64,000 bases of DNA from an uncultured Clostridia bacterium (GTDB lineage: Bacteria > Bacillota > Clostridia > TANB77 > CAG-508), in NCBI GenBank assembly GCA_934130435.1, contig CAKOYB010000005.1:33802-97801 (forward strand), in the 5' to 3' direction. Below, piece after piece: positions 8,863 through 17,996 of the stretch; position 1 is the first letter of the stretch; every line of letters starts with the position of its first letter. The notes beneath the pieces are model-generated. The model was not told where the DNA came from. It saw nothing but the letters and a program-made list of their open reading frames with translations, and did no database searches. The translations under genes and the position numbers were made by a program.

Positions 8863-9642
8863 TTATCTTTCAAACTTGTAATAATAATATCTTACACCTG
8901 GTAATAAATCTCTTACTAAAATTGTGCTTTTATCTTTCAGAGTAATTGTTAAGTTTGGATATGTTATAACCATTTTCTCATCGCCCCAAAACTTGTTTAT
9001 TAATTCTTTATTTTTCTCATTTGAGTACTCTTTTTCATATATTCTCTGTGCATATTCTTTATTTTCTATATCTAAATTATTTTCTACTGACTGTCTTACT
9101 AAATATAAAAATATTGCTCTCCCAGAAATTATACAATTTACTATAAAAAATAATGTCATAAAAGCAGTAAAACTCTTTAAAAATTTAATATTTACTTTGC
9201 TCTTTATAAAATCTATTAGTCTATCTATTTTGGGATTTATAACCTTTATTAAAATTAATCCTAGTCCGCCCCAGAATAATGAATACAACAAGCATATTCT
9301 ACCATTAATATTTAGGAATCTATTTGAATAATCCCACCATCTTACATTTAATATCAATTCTCCAAAGTAACTAACTAAATATTCTACAATTCCTCCTACT
9401 ATTGCTCCACCAATAAACAATAACGCATCACTTTTTTTAAAGTATTTTAATGATACTATCATACAAGCTGCACCTACACCATATATTGCGCAAAACGGTC
9501 CATATAAAAAACTTTGTCTACTTTCGAATACTCCATATGATGCTAAAGCAAATAATGTTTCTATTAAAAATCCTATAAAACTATATATTATGCAATATGC
9601 CATAACTCTCCAAAAGCTAGTTTTTTCAATTTTGTTTTTCAT
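8863..9642 (-). CDS. PF06541-like membrane protein (putative ABC transporter permease, CmpB type)
   Basis: A 259-residue protein with five to six spans in the first 170 residues and a soluble tail. The segments YSFIGFLIET, SFLYGPFCAIYGVGA and LVSYFGELILNVRWWDYS match the PF06541 family, which is named as a putative type IV ABC transporter but whose function is not settled. No ATPase subunit is adjacent. It is first in the unit with the acyltransferase and the GT39-like enzyme. It is transcribed divergently from the pseudouridine synthase gene. Confidence 0.75.
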   Translation of the reverse strand: MKNKIEKTSFWRVMAYCIIYSFIGFLIETLFALASYGVFESRQSFLYGPFCAIYGVGAACMIVSLKYFKKSDALLFIGGAIVGGIVEYLVSYFGELILNVRWWDYSNRFLNINGRICLLYSLFWGGLGLILIKVINPKIDRLIDFIKSKVNIKFLKSFTAFMTLFFIVNCIISGRAIFLYLVRQSVENNLDIENKEYAQRIYEKEYSNEKNKELINKFWGDEKMVITYPNLTITLKDKSTILVRDLLPGVRYYYYKFER

Positions 9643-9767
9643 ACATTATCTCCTACTTCTATTTTTATATATAACTACTATCTTTTCTTAAATTAGCAGT
9701 AATAATTTTATCATAAATATTTATTATAAGCAATATTTGGGTTAAAATACTCCATCCTTTTGGGCCC

Positions 9768-9796
9768 TTGAATATTTTAAGTTACTAATATATAAT
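9768..9796 (+). promoter_or_regulatory. Sigma-A promoter giving an apparently leaderless mRNA
   Basis: TTGAAT (9768-9773), a 17-base spacer and TATAAT (9791-9796). The expected start point, six to seven bases after the -10 box, falls on or beside the ATG at 9803. No Shine-Dalgarno sequence lies between the -10 box and the ATG. Confidence 0.7.
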
Positions 9797-9802
9797 ATAA
9801 TT

Positions 9803-10651
9803 ATGAAAGAATTAGTAGTAGATAAAAAAGATAATAATAAAAAAATAGTTTCTGTTCTTATGCATAATTTTAATGGTTTGCACACTTCAACTGTCTATAA
9901 AGCATTAAGAAACAAAGATATTAAAGTAAATGATAAGAGAATTCATGATAACGTTACAGTTTTTGAAGGAGATACCATCTGTATATATATAAAAGATGAT
10001 CTGCTTTTTTTATCATATTCAATTATTTATGAAGATATAAATATTTTGATTGTAAATAAACCTAAAGGTATTGAGATTATTTCAGAAACATCTCCCAATT
10101 GTTTAAAAAGTGTTTTAGAAGATGATTTAAAATGTCAACTTTTTCCTTGCCATAGATTAGATTTAAATACAAGTGGTTTAGTAATATTCGCTAAAAATTT
10201 AGAAGCTCTTAATATCTTAAAAGAAAAGTTTAAAAATAATGAAATTTCTAAATTTTATTTGTGTGATGTAATTGGTCTTTTAGAAAAAAAAGAAGCTACC
10301 CTAGAAGCATATTTATTTAAGGATAGTAAAAAGTCTATATCTTATATATCAAATCAAATTAAGCCTGGATATAAAAAAATAATCACATCATATAAAGTTA
10401 TTAAGGAAGATTTTAAAAAAAATATATCTACTTTAGAAGTTGAATTACATACTGGAAGAACTCATCAAATTCGTGCTCATTTATCCTATATTGGCCACCC
10501 AATTGTTGGAGATGGTAAATATGGAATAAACGATGTAAATAAAAAGTTTAATAAAAAAAGCCAAGAACTCTTGGCTTATAAATTAATATTTAATTTCAAA
10601 TCAGATAGTAGTATTTTAAACTATTTAAATAATAAAACCTTTACAGTTTAA
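9803..10651 (+). CDS. RluA/RluD-family pseudouridine synthase
   Basis: A 282-residue protein with an N-terminal S4-like RNA-binding segment (residues about 10-65) and an RluA-type catalytic domain. HRLDLNTSGLVIFAK holds the catalytic Asp. HTGRTHQIRAHL and GHPIVGDGKYG are the other family motifs. The substrate (23S rRNA or tRNA position) cannot be told. The ATG has no ribosome site and lies about seven bases after a good -10 box, suggesting leaderless expression. An upstream in-frame start with a ribosome site was not seen. It converges on the next gene with only seven bases between the stops. Confidence 0.88.
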   Translation: MKELVVDKKDNNKKIVSVLMHNFNGLHTSTVYKALRNKDIKVNDKRIHDNVTVFEGDTICIYIKDDLLFLSYSIIYEDINILIVNKPKGIEIISETSPNCLKSVLEDDLKCQLFPCHRLDLNTSGLVIFAKNLEALNILKEKFKNNEISKFYLCDVIGLLEKKEATLEAYLFKDSKKSISYISNQIKPGYKKIITSYKVIKEDFKKNISTLEVELHTGRTHQIRAHLSYIGHPIVGDGKYGINDVNKKFNKKSQELLAYKLIFNFKSDSSILNYLNNKTFTV

Positions 10652-10658
10652 CTTTTCC

Positions 10659-11909
10659 TTATCTTTCTTCATCATAGTCATCATAATCTGTTCTATCTTC
10701 AGCTTTAGCCTTTTCAGCTTTAGCTTTTTCATCAGCTGTATTATTACTAACCACTAGTGCATCTATAGAAGATTTGTCTGCAATTTCATTTATTTTTTCT
10801 CCTACTTCTCCTTCTCCTTTTATAATATCAGGTATACTTGCGCTATCTAATGTGCTGCAATACTTTTTCACTTTTTTGTTTCCAATTTCATAACTAAATC
10901 CACCACTATCAAAACCTTTTGTGTATTTATCTGTGCAGTCGAATTGACCTTTTGTATTACTATTATTCATTGTACCTGAAACTGCAATGAAATAATTTGT
11001 ATCATTACCCTCTTCATGTTCTCCAAAGCTAACTTTAACATCTGTGACCCAAGCTTCAGCTCCTTTTTCTTTTAATGAATTATTAATTGCAATCTTCATC
11101 CCTCTATTCAAAGCTAATTTTTTAACTTCCTCGTAAGCCCCTGTTTTAACTCTTCCATCTTCATCTATATATTCACTTTTAATGTCATCAGATAGTTTAC
11201 TGCCATATATACTTTTTAAACCATTAATTACTTCTTCTGCTTTTTGTTCTTGATATGCGGAATAAACTCCAACAGCAGCTCCACCAAAAATAGTAGCTCC
11301 GGCCAAAGCTCCTGCTCCTATTCTAATTGCTGTATCTTTTCTCTTTTTTCCGATATATGAATCTTCTATAGCTCCATTCAAAAAACTGAACTCATTTCCT
11401 AATGTTTTCTTATTTGGTTCTAATTCTGATGAAAGTTCTGAAATTTTACCTAATACAAGAGCTGTTGCTATATCTTCGTTTTTATTATTTTGTACTATTT
11501 CTTCCATTTGGGCTATAATCTGTTTCATTTTTCTTTGCATTAGTTCTATCTCTAATTTTACATTTTTATTATCAGCACATTTCAATTCGTTAAGTTTGTC
11601 TATTAAACTATCTAAATAGTCTTCAACCAGTTTAATATCTTCATGGTCTATTCCTTTTTCTAGTGAACATTTTTTTAAATAACGTGCAATTTTGTCAATA
11701 GTACTTCTAGAACTCATATTTAAAGTATTCGAATATTGTAGTTCCTCAATATATCCTGGTGTTGGTTCAAGGTCGTGTTCTAATTTTCTAACTGTCATCA
11801 TATCACTATTTTTATTTCTTTTATTCGCTTTTATATAGTGGATTATATCTTTTAGCTTTTCGCCTTTTTGATTTCTTCCAGATTTTGCTCCTTTTATACT
11901 TCTTCCCAT
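10659..11909 (-). CDS. Hypothetical single-span protein with coiled-coil N-half and charged tail
   Basis: I do not recognise this 416-residue protein. The N-terminus is basic (GRSIKGAKSGRNQKGEK). Residues about 60-190 are helical and charged with coiled-coil character. A Gly/Ala-rich hydrophobic segment at about 195-218 (GAGALAGATIFGGAAVG) looks like one membrane span. The following domain (about 220-370) has no motif I know. The end is a KAKAEKAKAE repeat and an Asp/Tyr-rich tail (DDYDEE). GGAGAAG precedes the ATG correctly. It stands apart from the nrnA operon by 88 bases and has its own start region. Confidence 0.75.
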   Translation of the reverse strand: MGRSIKGAKSGRNQKGEKLKDIIHYIKANKRNKNSDMMTVRKLEHDLEPTPGYIEELQYSNTLNMSSRSTIDKIARYLKKCSLEKGIDHEDIKLVEDYLDSLIDKLNELKCADNKNVKLEIELMQRKMKQIIAQMEEIVQNNKNEDIATALVLGKISELSSELEPNKKTLGNEFSFLNGAIEDSYIGKKRKDTAIRIGAGALAGATIFGGAAVGVYSAYQEQKAEEVINGLKSIYGSKLSDDIKSEYIDEDGRVKTGAYEEVKKLALNRGMKIAINNSLKEKGAEAWVTDVKVSFGEHEEGNDTNYFIAVSGTMNNSNTKGQFDCTDKYTKGFDSGGFSYEIGNKKVKKYCSTLDSASIPDIIKGEGEVGEKINEIADKSSIDALVVSNNTADEKAKAEKAKAEDRTDYDDYDEER

Positions 11910-11997
11910 AATTCTTCTCCTTACTAAATTATATACTTTTATGTAATAATCTATCTAATTAAAATTATAGCATCTATGGAGTTTTATGTCAAATTTC

Positions 11998-12948
11998 TTA
12001 ATTTAGTGCATGAAAAACCTGTGCTAGAATTTTTTCTTTAGCTTGTTCCAGATTTCCTTTTATTGTGCATCCTGCTGCTCTCATATGTCCACCGCCATTT
12101 AACGGTATACAAATATCAGACACATTAATATAATTATTAGATCTTAAAGATGCTTTAAATCCTCCTTCTACTTCTCTTAAAAAAACTGATACTTCAATTC
12201 CTTTTATGTCTCTTCCAACTTCAACTAATCCTTCATGATCTCCTGGCATTGCTCCTGTTTTTTTCTCATCTTCTAATGTAATATATGTATATGCAACTTT
12301 ATCATCACATAAAAATTCCATTCTATTAATTATAAGTTTTCTAAGTAAAAAATTTGCTTTAGATTTAACTTGAAGAACTCTCTTATAAACGTCTGATACA
12401 TCCACTCCTTTTGTTAGAAGCCATGACGTAAACTCAAATGTTTCTGCAGAGACTCCCTCATATTTAAATCCACCTGTATCTGTTATTATTCCTGTTAGCA
12501 AACATGTTCCTATTTCCTTATCTATTTCTACCCCAAGTTTCTCTATAATAAGTATTAGATTTTGTGCACATGCTGGAGAAGCAGGATTTACAAAATTATA
12601 ATCTGCAAACATGTCATTAGCTTCATGATGATCTATTTGTATTTTAGTTTTAGCATCTTCAAAATAATTACTAAAACCATTCATTCTTTTAATTCCACTA
12701 ACATCAACAGATATTGCTAATGAATATGGAGTATCTTTTCCTTGTTTTTTTATTTGGTCCGCTCCAGGTAAAAAATTAAAAATATCTGAATACTCTGGAA
12801 TAATTACATCTACTTCTTTTCCTAGTTTTTTTAAAGTTAAATACATTGCTAATGCAGAACCAACTGCATCTCCGTCTGGAGATTCATGTGTTAGTATTAC
12901 AATATCTTTAGCTTTTTCTATTTCTTCTTTTATATTATCTATTGTCAT
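11998..12948 (-). CDS. nrnA: DHH-family oligoribonuclease / pAp phosphatase NrnA
   Basis: A 316-residue DHH-DHHA1 protein. NrnA degrades nano-RNA and 3'-phosphoadenosine 5'-phosphate in Firmicutes. Motifs in order are HESPDGDAVGSALA, VDVS, QIDHHEAND (the DHH triad), DTGGFKY and, in DHHA1, NGGGHMRAAGC. GGAGG lies seven bases ahead of the ATG. It follows rbfA by 24 bases at the end of the rimP-nusA-infB operon, a common Firmicutes order. Confidence 0.93.
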   Translation of the reverse strand: MTIDNIKEEIEKAKDIVILTHESPDGDAVGSALAMYLTLKKLGKEVDVIIPEYSDIFNFLPGADQIKKQGKDTPYSLAISVDVSGIKRMNGFSNYFEDAKTKIQIDHHEANDMFADYNFVNPASPACAQNLILIIEKLGVEIDKEIGTCLLTGIITDTGGFKYEGVSAETFEFTSWLLTKGVDVSDVYKRVLQVKSKANFLLRKLIINRMEFLCDDKVAYTYITLEDEKKTGAMPGDHEGLVEVGRDIKGIEVSVFLREVEGGFKASLRSNNYINVSDICIPLNGGGHMRAAGCTIKGNLEQAKEKILAQVFHALN

Positions 12949-12972
12949 CTATTTCCTCCTAGTAATATAAAC

Positions 12973-13347
12973 TTACAAATCTGAATCGTCTTTCTTTACA
13001 TCTTTCATTATCTCTTTTAATATAGAATCTATTCTCTCACCATATTCCATTGAATCATCTAAAACAAATATAAGCTCTGGAGTTATTCTTAAGTTTATTC
13101 TTTTAGCTAATAAACTACGTGTTAGACCTGATGATTTTTTTAAAATGGCTAAATCATTTTTTGTATTTTTTGCATTTAGTATACTAATATATACCTTAGC
13201 ATATTTCAAGTCTGGTGTAACTTTTACTTTTGTAACACTTATTAACCCCGTAAGGTTTGGATCTTTAATATCATTCATTATGATATTGCTAATCTCTTTT
13301 TTTATTTCTTCATCAACTCTATTTAGTCTATTACTTCCTTTTTGCAT
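12973..13347 (-). CDS. rbfA: Ribosome-binding factor A
   Basis: A 124-residue KH-like protein that binds the 30S subunit during 16S rRNA maturation. The N-terminal helix (RLNRVDEEIKKEISNII) and DPNLTGLISVTKVKVTPDLKYAKVYIS are characteristic. The C-terminal residues are acidic. AAGGAG precedes the ATG. It sits about 105 bases after infB and 24 bases before nrnA, the conserved order for this operon. Confidence 0.95.
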   Translation of the reverse strand: MQKGSNRLNRVDEEIKKEISNIIMNDIKDPNLTGLISVTKVKVTPDLKYAKVYISILNAKNTKNDLAILKKSSGLTRSLLAKRINLRITPELIFVLDDSMEYGERIDSILKEIMKDVKKDDSDL

Positions 13348-13452
13348 TTTTCTCTCCTTATCTAAAATTTAAAGTCAGAATATTAGAATTTAGAAGTTAA
13401 ATTAATATGTGTAGAATAATTTTTTATTAAACCTATCCATTTAACTTCAGTG

Positions 13453-16272
13453 TTATTTTTTTATTTCTTCCATAACATATGCTTCTAATGTATCTCCTTC
13501 TTTTATGTCATTAAATCCTTCAATTTGAATTCCACATTCATATCCTGTAGCAACTTCTTTTACATCATCTTTAAATCTCTTTAAAGAACATAAATTTCCG
13601 TCATGTATAACAACATTGTCTCTAATAACCCTAATTCCAGCATGTCTTTGTATCTTTCCATTTAAAACATATGCTCCTGCAATTGTTCCAACATTAGAAA
13701 CCTTAAATGTTTGTCTAACTTCAGCATTTCCAATAACCTTTTCTTCAAATTCAGGATCTAACATTCCTTTCATTGCTGCTTCTACATCTTCAATAGCTTG
13801 GTAGATTATTGAATACTGTTTAATTTCTACTTCTTCTTTTTCTGCCATTTCTCTTGCCATTGGTTCTGGTCTTACGTTAAATGCAATTATAATTGCATTT
13901 GAAACTTTAGCCAAAGTTACATCTGATTCAGTAACTGCACCAACATTTGCATGAATTACTTTTACTTGTACATTCTCATTTGAAAGTTTCTCTAAACTTT
14001 GTTTTACTGCTTCCACACTACCTTGAACATCTGCTTTAACTATGATGTTAAGTTCTTTTAATTTTCCTTTTTCTATTTGGCTAAACAAATCATTTAGTGA
14101 TACCTTTGCTGTAGCATTAATTGTTTTTTCTCTTTCTTGTCTTTTTCTCTTTTCAATTAAGTGTTTTGCAGTTTTTTCGTCTTTTACCTCATAGAATGTT
14201 TCTCCTGCTGTAGGTACTTCTGTTAGTCCTATTATTTCTACTGGTGTTGAAGGCCCTGCTTTCTTTACTTTTTTGCCTTTATCATTATACATTGCTCTAA
14301 TTCTACCAATAACAGATCCAACAACTATTGTGTCACCAACATCAAGAGTTCCTCTTTGAACAAGCATTGTAGCAACTGGCCCTCTAGTTTTATCTAGTTT
14401 TGCCTCTATTACTACACCCTTAGATTGTTTTAAAGGATTTGCTTTAAGTTCTTTCATATCTGCAACTAAAAGTACCATTTCTAATAATGTATCTATATTA
14501 GTATGTTGCTTTGCTGATATAGGTACAAATATTGTATCTCCACCCCATTCTTCTGGTACTAAGTCATATTTAGTTAGTTCTTCTTTTACCTTTTCTACAT
14601 TTGCTCCAGGTAAATCAATCTTATTTACAGCAACAATAATTGGAATTCCTGCAGCCTTTGCATGGTTAATTGCTTCAACTGTTTGAGGCATTACTCCATC
14701 ATTTGCAGCAACTATTAATATGGCAATATCAGTTACTTGTGCTCCTCTTGCACGCATTGCTGTAAACGCTTCATGTCCTGGTGTATCTAAGAATGTAATT
14801 TCTCTACCATTAATGTCTACCATATATGCACCTATATGTTGAGTAATTCCTCCAGCTTCACCTTCTATTACATTTGTTCTTCTAACTGCATCAAGTAGTG
14901 AAGTTTTTCCGTGGTCAACGTGTCCCATAACAACAATTACAGGTGGTCTTGGTTTTAGATCTTCTTTTTTGTCTTCTGACTCGTCAAATAGTATATCTTC
15001 TTCTGTTACAGTTTCTTTCTTTTTAGCAGTTATTCCAAATTCTCCTGCAAGTAGGTATGCTGTATCAAAATCGATATCATTATTTAATGTTGCCATAATT
15101 CCATATCCAAGTAATTTTTTTATTACTTCTCCTGTTGTCTTTTTTATTTCGGATGCGAAATCTTTTACAGATATTGATTCTGGAATTGTTATTTCAGTTA
15201 ATTTAAATATTTTTTGTTTTGTTCTCTCTTCATCATTTTTATTGTTTTTCTTCTTATTTTTTCTTCCTCTAGCTGTAGTTAAATCATAATAATCTAACAT
15301 TCCACCTTCTTGGTCATTAAACATATTAGATAAACTTTTTTGTTGCTTAAGTGATTTTAGTTTGTCCTCATTAAAATCTCCATTATCTCTTCTATTCTTG
15401 TTTTGTTTTTTATTTTTATTTTCATCAAATTTGTTATTTTTTTGTTTAGAATATGAAGATTTATTGTTATATTCTCTAACACTATCTTTAGTTACAACAT
15501 CACTAGCCATAATATCTTTTATATTTTTTTCTATTTTCTTTTCAGTTAACCCCTTTTTGTTAGAATACTGGTTATTGTATCCATTATTCCTATTAAATGG
15601 TTTGTTGTTATTGTTGTTTCTTGAATAATTATTTTCTTGATTGTTTTGATTATTATACCTATTGTTTCTATTATAGTTATTATTGTATGAATTATTTCTA
15701 TTAAATTGTGTTCTTTCTTTATTATTCTGTATATGAGTTTTCTCTTTTTGAGATTTTACTGGTTCAGGTTTTACTTCTGTTTCAGCAGTATTCTCAGCTA
15801 TCTTTTGTTCTTCTTTTATCTCAATTGGTTTTTCTTTTTTAACTTCTTTTTTCTCTTCTTTTTTATCATTTTTCAATCCAAATAGTTCGCTTACAGTCAT
15901 TGGTTTTACTTGTTTATTTCTATAAACAATATTGTAGTCTTTGTTTCTATTTCTTTCAACAAAGCCAACTTGATTTTCTCTTGATTGTTTTTTCTTTTTT
16001 TCAAGTTCTTCCTGTTTTTTTATTTCGTCATCTGAAATAATTACTTTTCTTCTAATTATAACTGGATTTTCATTTTTTTGAACTTTCTCTTTTTTACTTT
16101 TTGTTTTATTTTCTTCCACGTGTGTTTCTCTCATTCCTTCTTCAATTTTTTTAACCATATCATCATCCAATGAGCTTAAATGATTTTTTACCTCTATTCC
16201 CAATTTTTCTGCTACTGCGATAATTTCTTTACTTGTTTTATTTGTCTTCTTTGCCAACTCATATACTTTCAT
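13453..16272 (-). CDS. infB: Translation initiation factor IF-2
   Basis: About 939 residues. The N-terminal IF-2N motif (KVYELAKKTNKTSKEI) is followed by a long Lys/Glu then Asn/Arg-rich linker (about residues 60-330), a second IF-2N, and the GTPase domain with GHVDHGKTSLLDA, DTPGHEAF and NKIDLP. The beta-barrel, IF-2C and C-terminal fMet-tRNA-binding domains complete it. The start is placed at ATG 16272 (KVYEL context), one base after the ylxQ stop, so it is probably translationally coupled. Longer in-frame starts up to 16311 lie inside ylxQ. The Asn-rich linker is low complexity but not unusual for clostridial IF-2. Confidence 0.96.
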   Translation of the reverse strand: MKVYELAKKTNKTSKEIIAVAEKLGIEVKNHLSSLDDDMVKKIEEGMRETHVEENKTKSKKEKVQKNENPVIIRRKVIISDDEIKKQEELEKKKKQSRENQVGFVERNRNKDYNIVYRNKQVKPMTVSELFGLKNDKKEEKKEVKKEKPIEIKEEQKIAENTAETEVKPEPVKSQKEKTHIQNNKERTQFNRNNSYNNNYNRNNRYNNQNNQENNYSRNNNNNKPFNRNNGYNNQYSNKKGLTEKKIEKNIKDIMASDVVTKDSVREYNNKSSYSKQKNNKFDENKNKKQNKNRRDNGDFNEDKLKSLKQQKSLSNMFNDQEGGMLDYYDLTTARGRKNKKKNNKNDEERTKQKIFKLTEITIPESISVKDFASEIKKTTGEVIKKLLGYGIMATLNNDIDFDTAYLLAGEFGITAKKKETVTEEDILFDESEDKKEDLKPRPPVIVVMGHVDHGKTSLLDAVRRTNVIEGEAGGITQHIGAYMVDINGREITFLDTPGHEAFTAMRARGAQVTDIAILIVAANDGVMPQTVEAINHAKAAGIPIIVAVNKIDLPGANVEKVKEELTKYDLVPEEWGGDTIFVPISAKQHTNIDTLLEMVLLVADMKELKANPLKQSKGVVIEAKLDKTRGPVATMLVQRGTLDVGDTIVVGSVIGRIRAMYNDKGKKVKKAGPSTPVEIIGLTEVPTAGETFYEVKDEKTAKHLIEKRKRQEREKTINATAKVSLNDLFSQIEKGKLKELNIIVKADVQGSVEAVKQSLEKLSNENVQVKVIHANVGAVTESDVTLAKVSNAIIIAFNVRPEPMAREMAEKEEVEIKQYSIIYQAIEDVEAAMKGMLDPEFEEKVIGNAEVRQTFKVSNVGTIAGAYVLNGKIQRHAGIRVIRDNVVIHDGNLCSLKRFKDDVKEVATGYECGIQIEGFNDIKEGDTLEAYVMEEIKK

Positions 16273-16273
16273 T

Positions 16274-16598
16274 TTACCCAATAACATCACCCCCGTTAAA
16301 TATTTTTTCAATAGCTCGTGCTAAGTTTTTATCTCTGATACCTATAACCGTTTTATTAGATTCGCCTATGCTTTTGCTCAATTCTTCTTTTGTTCCAAAA
16401 ATATACATTGGAATTCCTTTTTCTTTGCATTTTATCTGGAAATTCTTAATGGTTCTTTGTGCTGAATCACATGCAACAATAACAATTTGCAATTTATTTT
16501 TTGTTATTGCCTCAGTGCAACTCTCCGTACCCATTACGATTTTTCCGTGCCTTTCTTGATATACCTATCAAACCATACACTTTTTTATTGTTTATCAT
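16274..16598 (-). CDS. ylxQ: YlxQ, L7Ae-family RNA-binding protein (single-base frameshift)
   Basis: A family member of about 107 residues once one extra base is allowed for. Frame 1 starts at ATG 16598, overlaps the ylxR stop and reads VYGLIGISRKARK. The rest (IVMGTESCTEAI ... ACDSAQ ... IGIRDKNLARAIEKI) continues in another frame after a five-A run (plus-strand T5 at 16540-16544). With four As the frames join exactly into the family pattern of an ARK-(I/L)V-G segment. YlxQ is an L7Ae-like protein encoded between ylxR and infB in Firmicutes. The break may be a base-calling error or a real mutation. GAGG precedes the ATG. Confidence 0.82.
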
Positions 16599-16848
16599 CT
16601 ATTACCTCTTTTAAACTTTCATAAAGTTCTTGATTTATTGTAATGTCTAAAGTTTTTTCAAGTTTTTTATTTTTCACAACTTTTTCAAGGCATGTTACAC
16701 TATTACAGATATATGCTCCTCTTCCTTCTGCCTTTCCTATTTTATCAACAAAAACTTCATTGTTTTTATTTTTTACAATCCTTATTAATTCTTTTTTACT
16801 CTTTTTTTCGTTGCATCCCATGCATGTTCTAATTGGTACTTTTTTCAC
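16585..16848 (-). CDS. ylxR: YlxR / RnpM, RNA-binding regulator
   Basis: An 87-residue YlxR-family protein (recently named RnpM in Bacillus as an RNase P modulator). The family motif RTCMGCNEKKSKKELIRIV and the GRGAYIC segment are present, with the Cys residues of the N-terminal pair. It begins 21 bases after nusA and overlaps the start of ylxQ. This is the standard nusA-ylxR-ylxQ-infB arrangement. Confidence 0.93.
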   Translation of the reverse strand: MKKVPIRTCMGCNEKKSKKELIRIVKNKNNEVFVDKIGKAEGRGAYICNSVTCLEKVVKNKKLEKTLDITINQELYESLKEVIDDKQ

Positions 16849-16868
16849 TTTTACACTTCCTATATAAT

Positions 16869-17969
16869 TTAGTTTTCACTTTCAGAATCGTTTGTGCTTT
16901 GTAGTTTTTCAATCATTTCTCTAAATTGTGTCTCTGACTTTATATCTATTTTCCAATTTGTTAGCTTAGCGGCTAATCTAGCATTTTGCCCAGCTTTTCC
17001 TATTGCTAATGATAGTTGATCATCTGGTACAATAACTTGTGCAAATTTTTCTTCTTCTTTTATATCTACCGCTAATACTTGTGCTGGAAGTAATGCAGCA
17101 GATATAAAAATTGAAGGGTCTTGACTCCATTCTATTACGTCAATTTTTTCTCCGTTCAACTCATTTATAATGTTCTGTATTCTTATTCCTTTTTGTCCAA
17201 CACATGAACCAACAGGATCAATGTTTTCATTATTTGAATATACAGCTATTTTACATCTGTTTCCAGGATCTCTAGCTACGCTTTTTATTTCTATTAATCC
17301 TTCATATATTTCTGGAATTTCAAATTCGAATAACTTTCTCACAAAATCCCCTGCAGCTCTAGAAACTATAACTTGTGGTCCACCTTTGCTTCCTTTATTA
17401 ACGTCTAATACATATGCTCTAATTTTATCATTCACTTTATAGTTTTCGGTTGGTATTTGTTCCTTTGTTGGCATTATTCCTTCTAATTTTCCAAGATCCA
17501 AAACAACAATACCTTTATCTGACTTTTGAACTATTCCAGTTACTATTTCTCCTTTTCTATCATTGTATTCACTGTATATAACATCTCTTTCAACTTCTCT
17601 TAATTTTTGTATAATTACTTGTTTTGCTGTTTGAGCTGCTATTCTCCCAAAATTTCTTGGTACAATCTCTAAGTTAATTTCATCTCCTATTTTAGCTTTT
17701 TTATCAATTTTTTTTGCTTCATCCATAGAAATTTCAAAATTCTGATCTTTAGCTGCTTCAACTATTGTTTTTACTGAATAAATATGTGTTTCTCCTGTCT
17801 TTTCATCTATTGTAACTTTTACATTTTCAGCTGAGTCAAAATTTCTTTTATATGCTGTTATTAAAGCTGTTTGAATTGATTCTAAAATATACTCTTTTTT
17901 TATCCCTCTTTCTTTCTCTAGTTCATCTAAAGCAATTATTAGTTCTTTATTATCTATTGCTTCTTTCAT
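16869..17969 (-). CDS. nusA: Transcription termination/antitermination factor NusA
   Basis: 366 residues. The N-terminal RNA polymerase-binding domain (about 1-125) is followed by an S1 domain (GEIVTGIVQKSDKGIVVLDLG, about 133-200) and two KH domains. KH1 contains DPVGSCVGQKGIRIQNI and KH2 contains LAIGKAGQNARLAAKLT. No C-terminal acidic repeats follow, as usual in Firmicutes. The start is preceded by GGAGGAAG. It is second in the operon after rimP. Confidence 0.96.
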   Translation of the reverse strand: MKEAIDNKELIIALDELEKERGIKKEYILESIQTALITAYKRNFDSAENVKVTIDEKTGETHIYSVKTIVEAAKDQNFEISMDEAKKIDKKAKIGDEINLEIVPRNFGRIAAQTAKQVIIQKLREVERDVIYSEYNDRKGEIVTGIVQKSDKGIVVLDLGKLEGIMPTKEQIPTENYKVNDKIRAYVLDVNKGSKGGPQVIVSRAAGDFVRKLFEFEIPEIYEGLIEIKSVARDPGNRCKIAVYSNNENIDPVGSCVGQKGIRIQNIINELNGEKIDVIEWSQDPSIFISAALLPAQVLAVDIKEEEKFAQVIVPDDQLSLAIGKAGQNARLAAKLTNWKIDIKSETQFREMIEKLQSTNDSESEN

Positions 17970-17996
17970 TTTTCTTCCTCCTTTATTAACTTGTTT

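Noticed and set aside
10553..10582. Terminator from the AGCCAAG...CTTGGCT palindrome
   Set aside because: It lies inside the coding end of the pseudouridine synthase gene, is not followed by a T-run and the frame continues for 70 bases.
12973..16848. Long plus-strand ORFs opposite infB, mutL, addB and comM
   Set aside because: They are antisense shadows caused by AT-rich codon use, without ribosome sites or recognisable domains.
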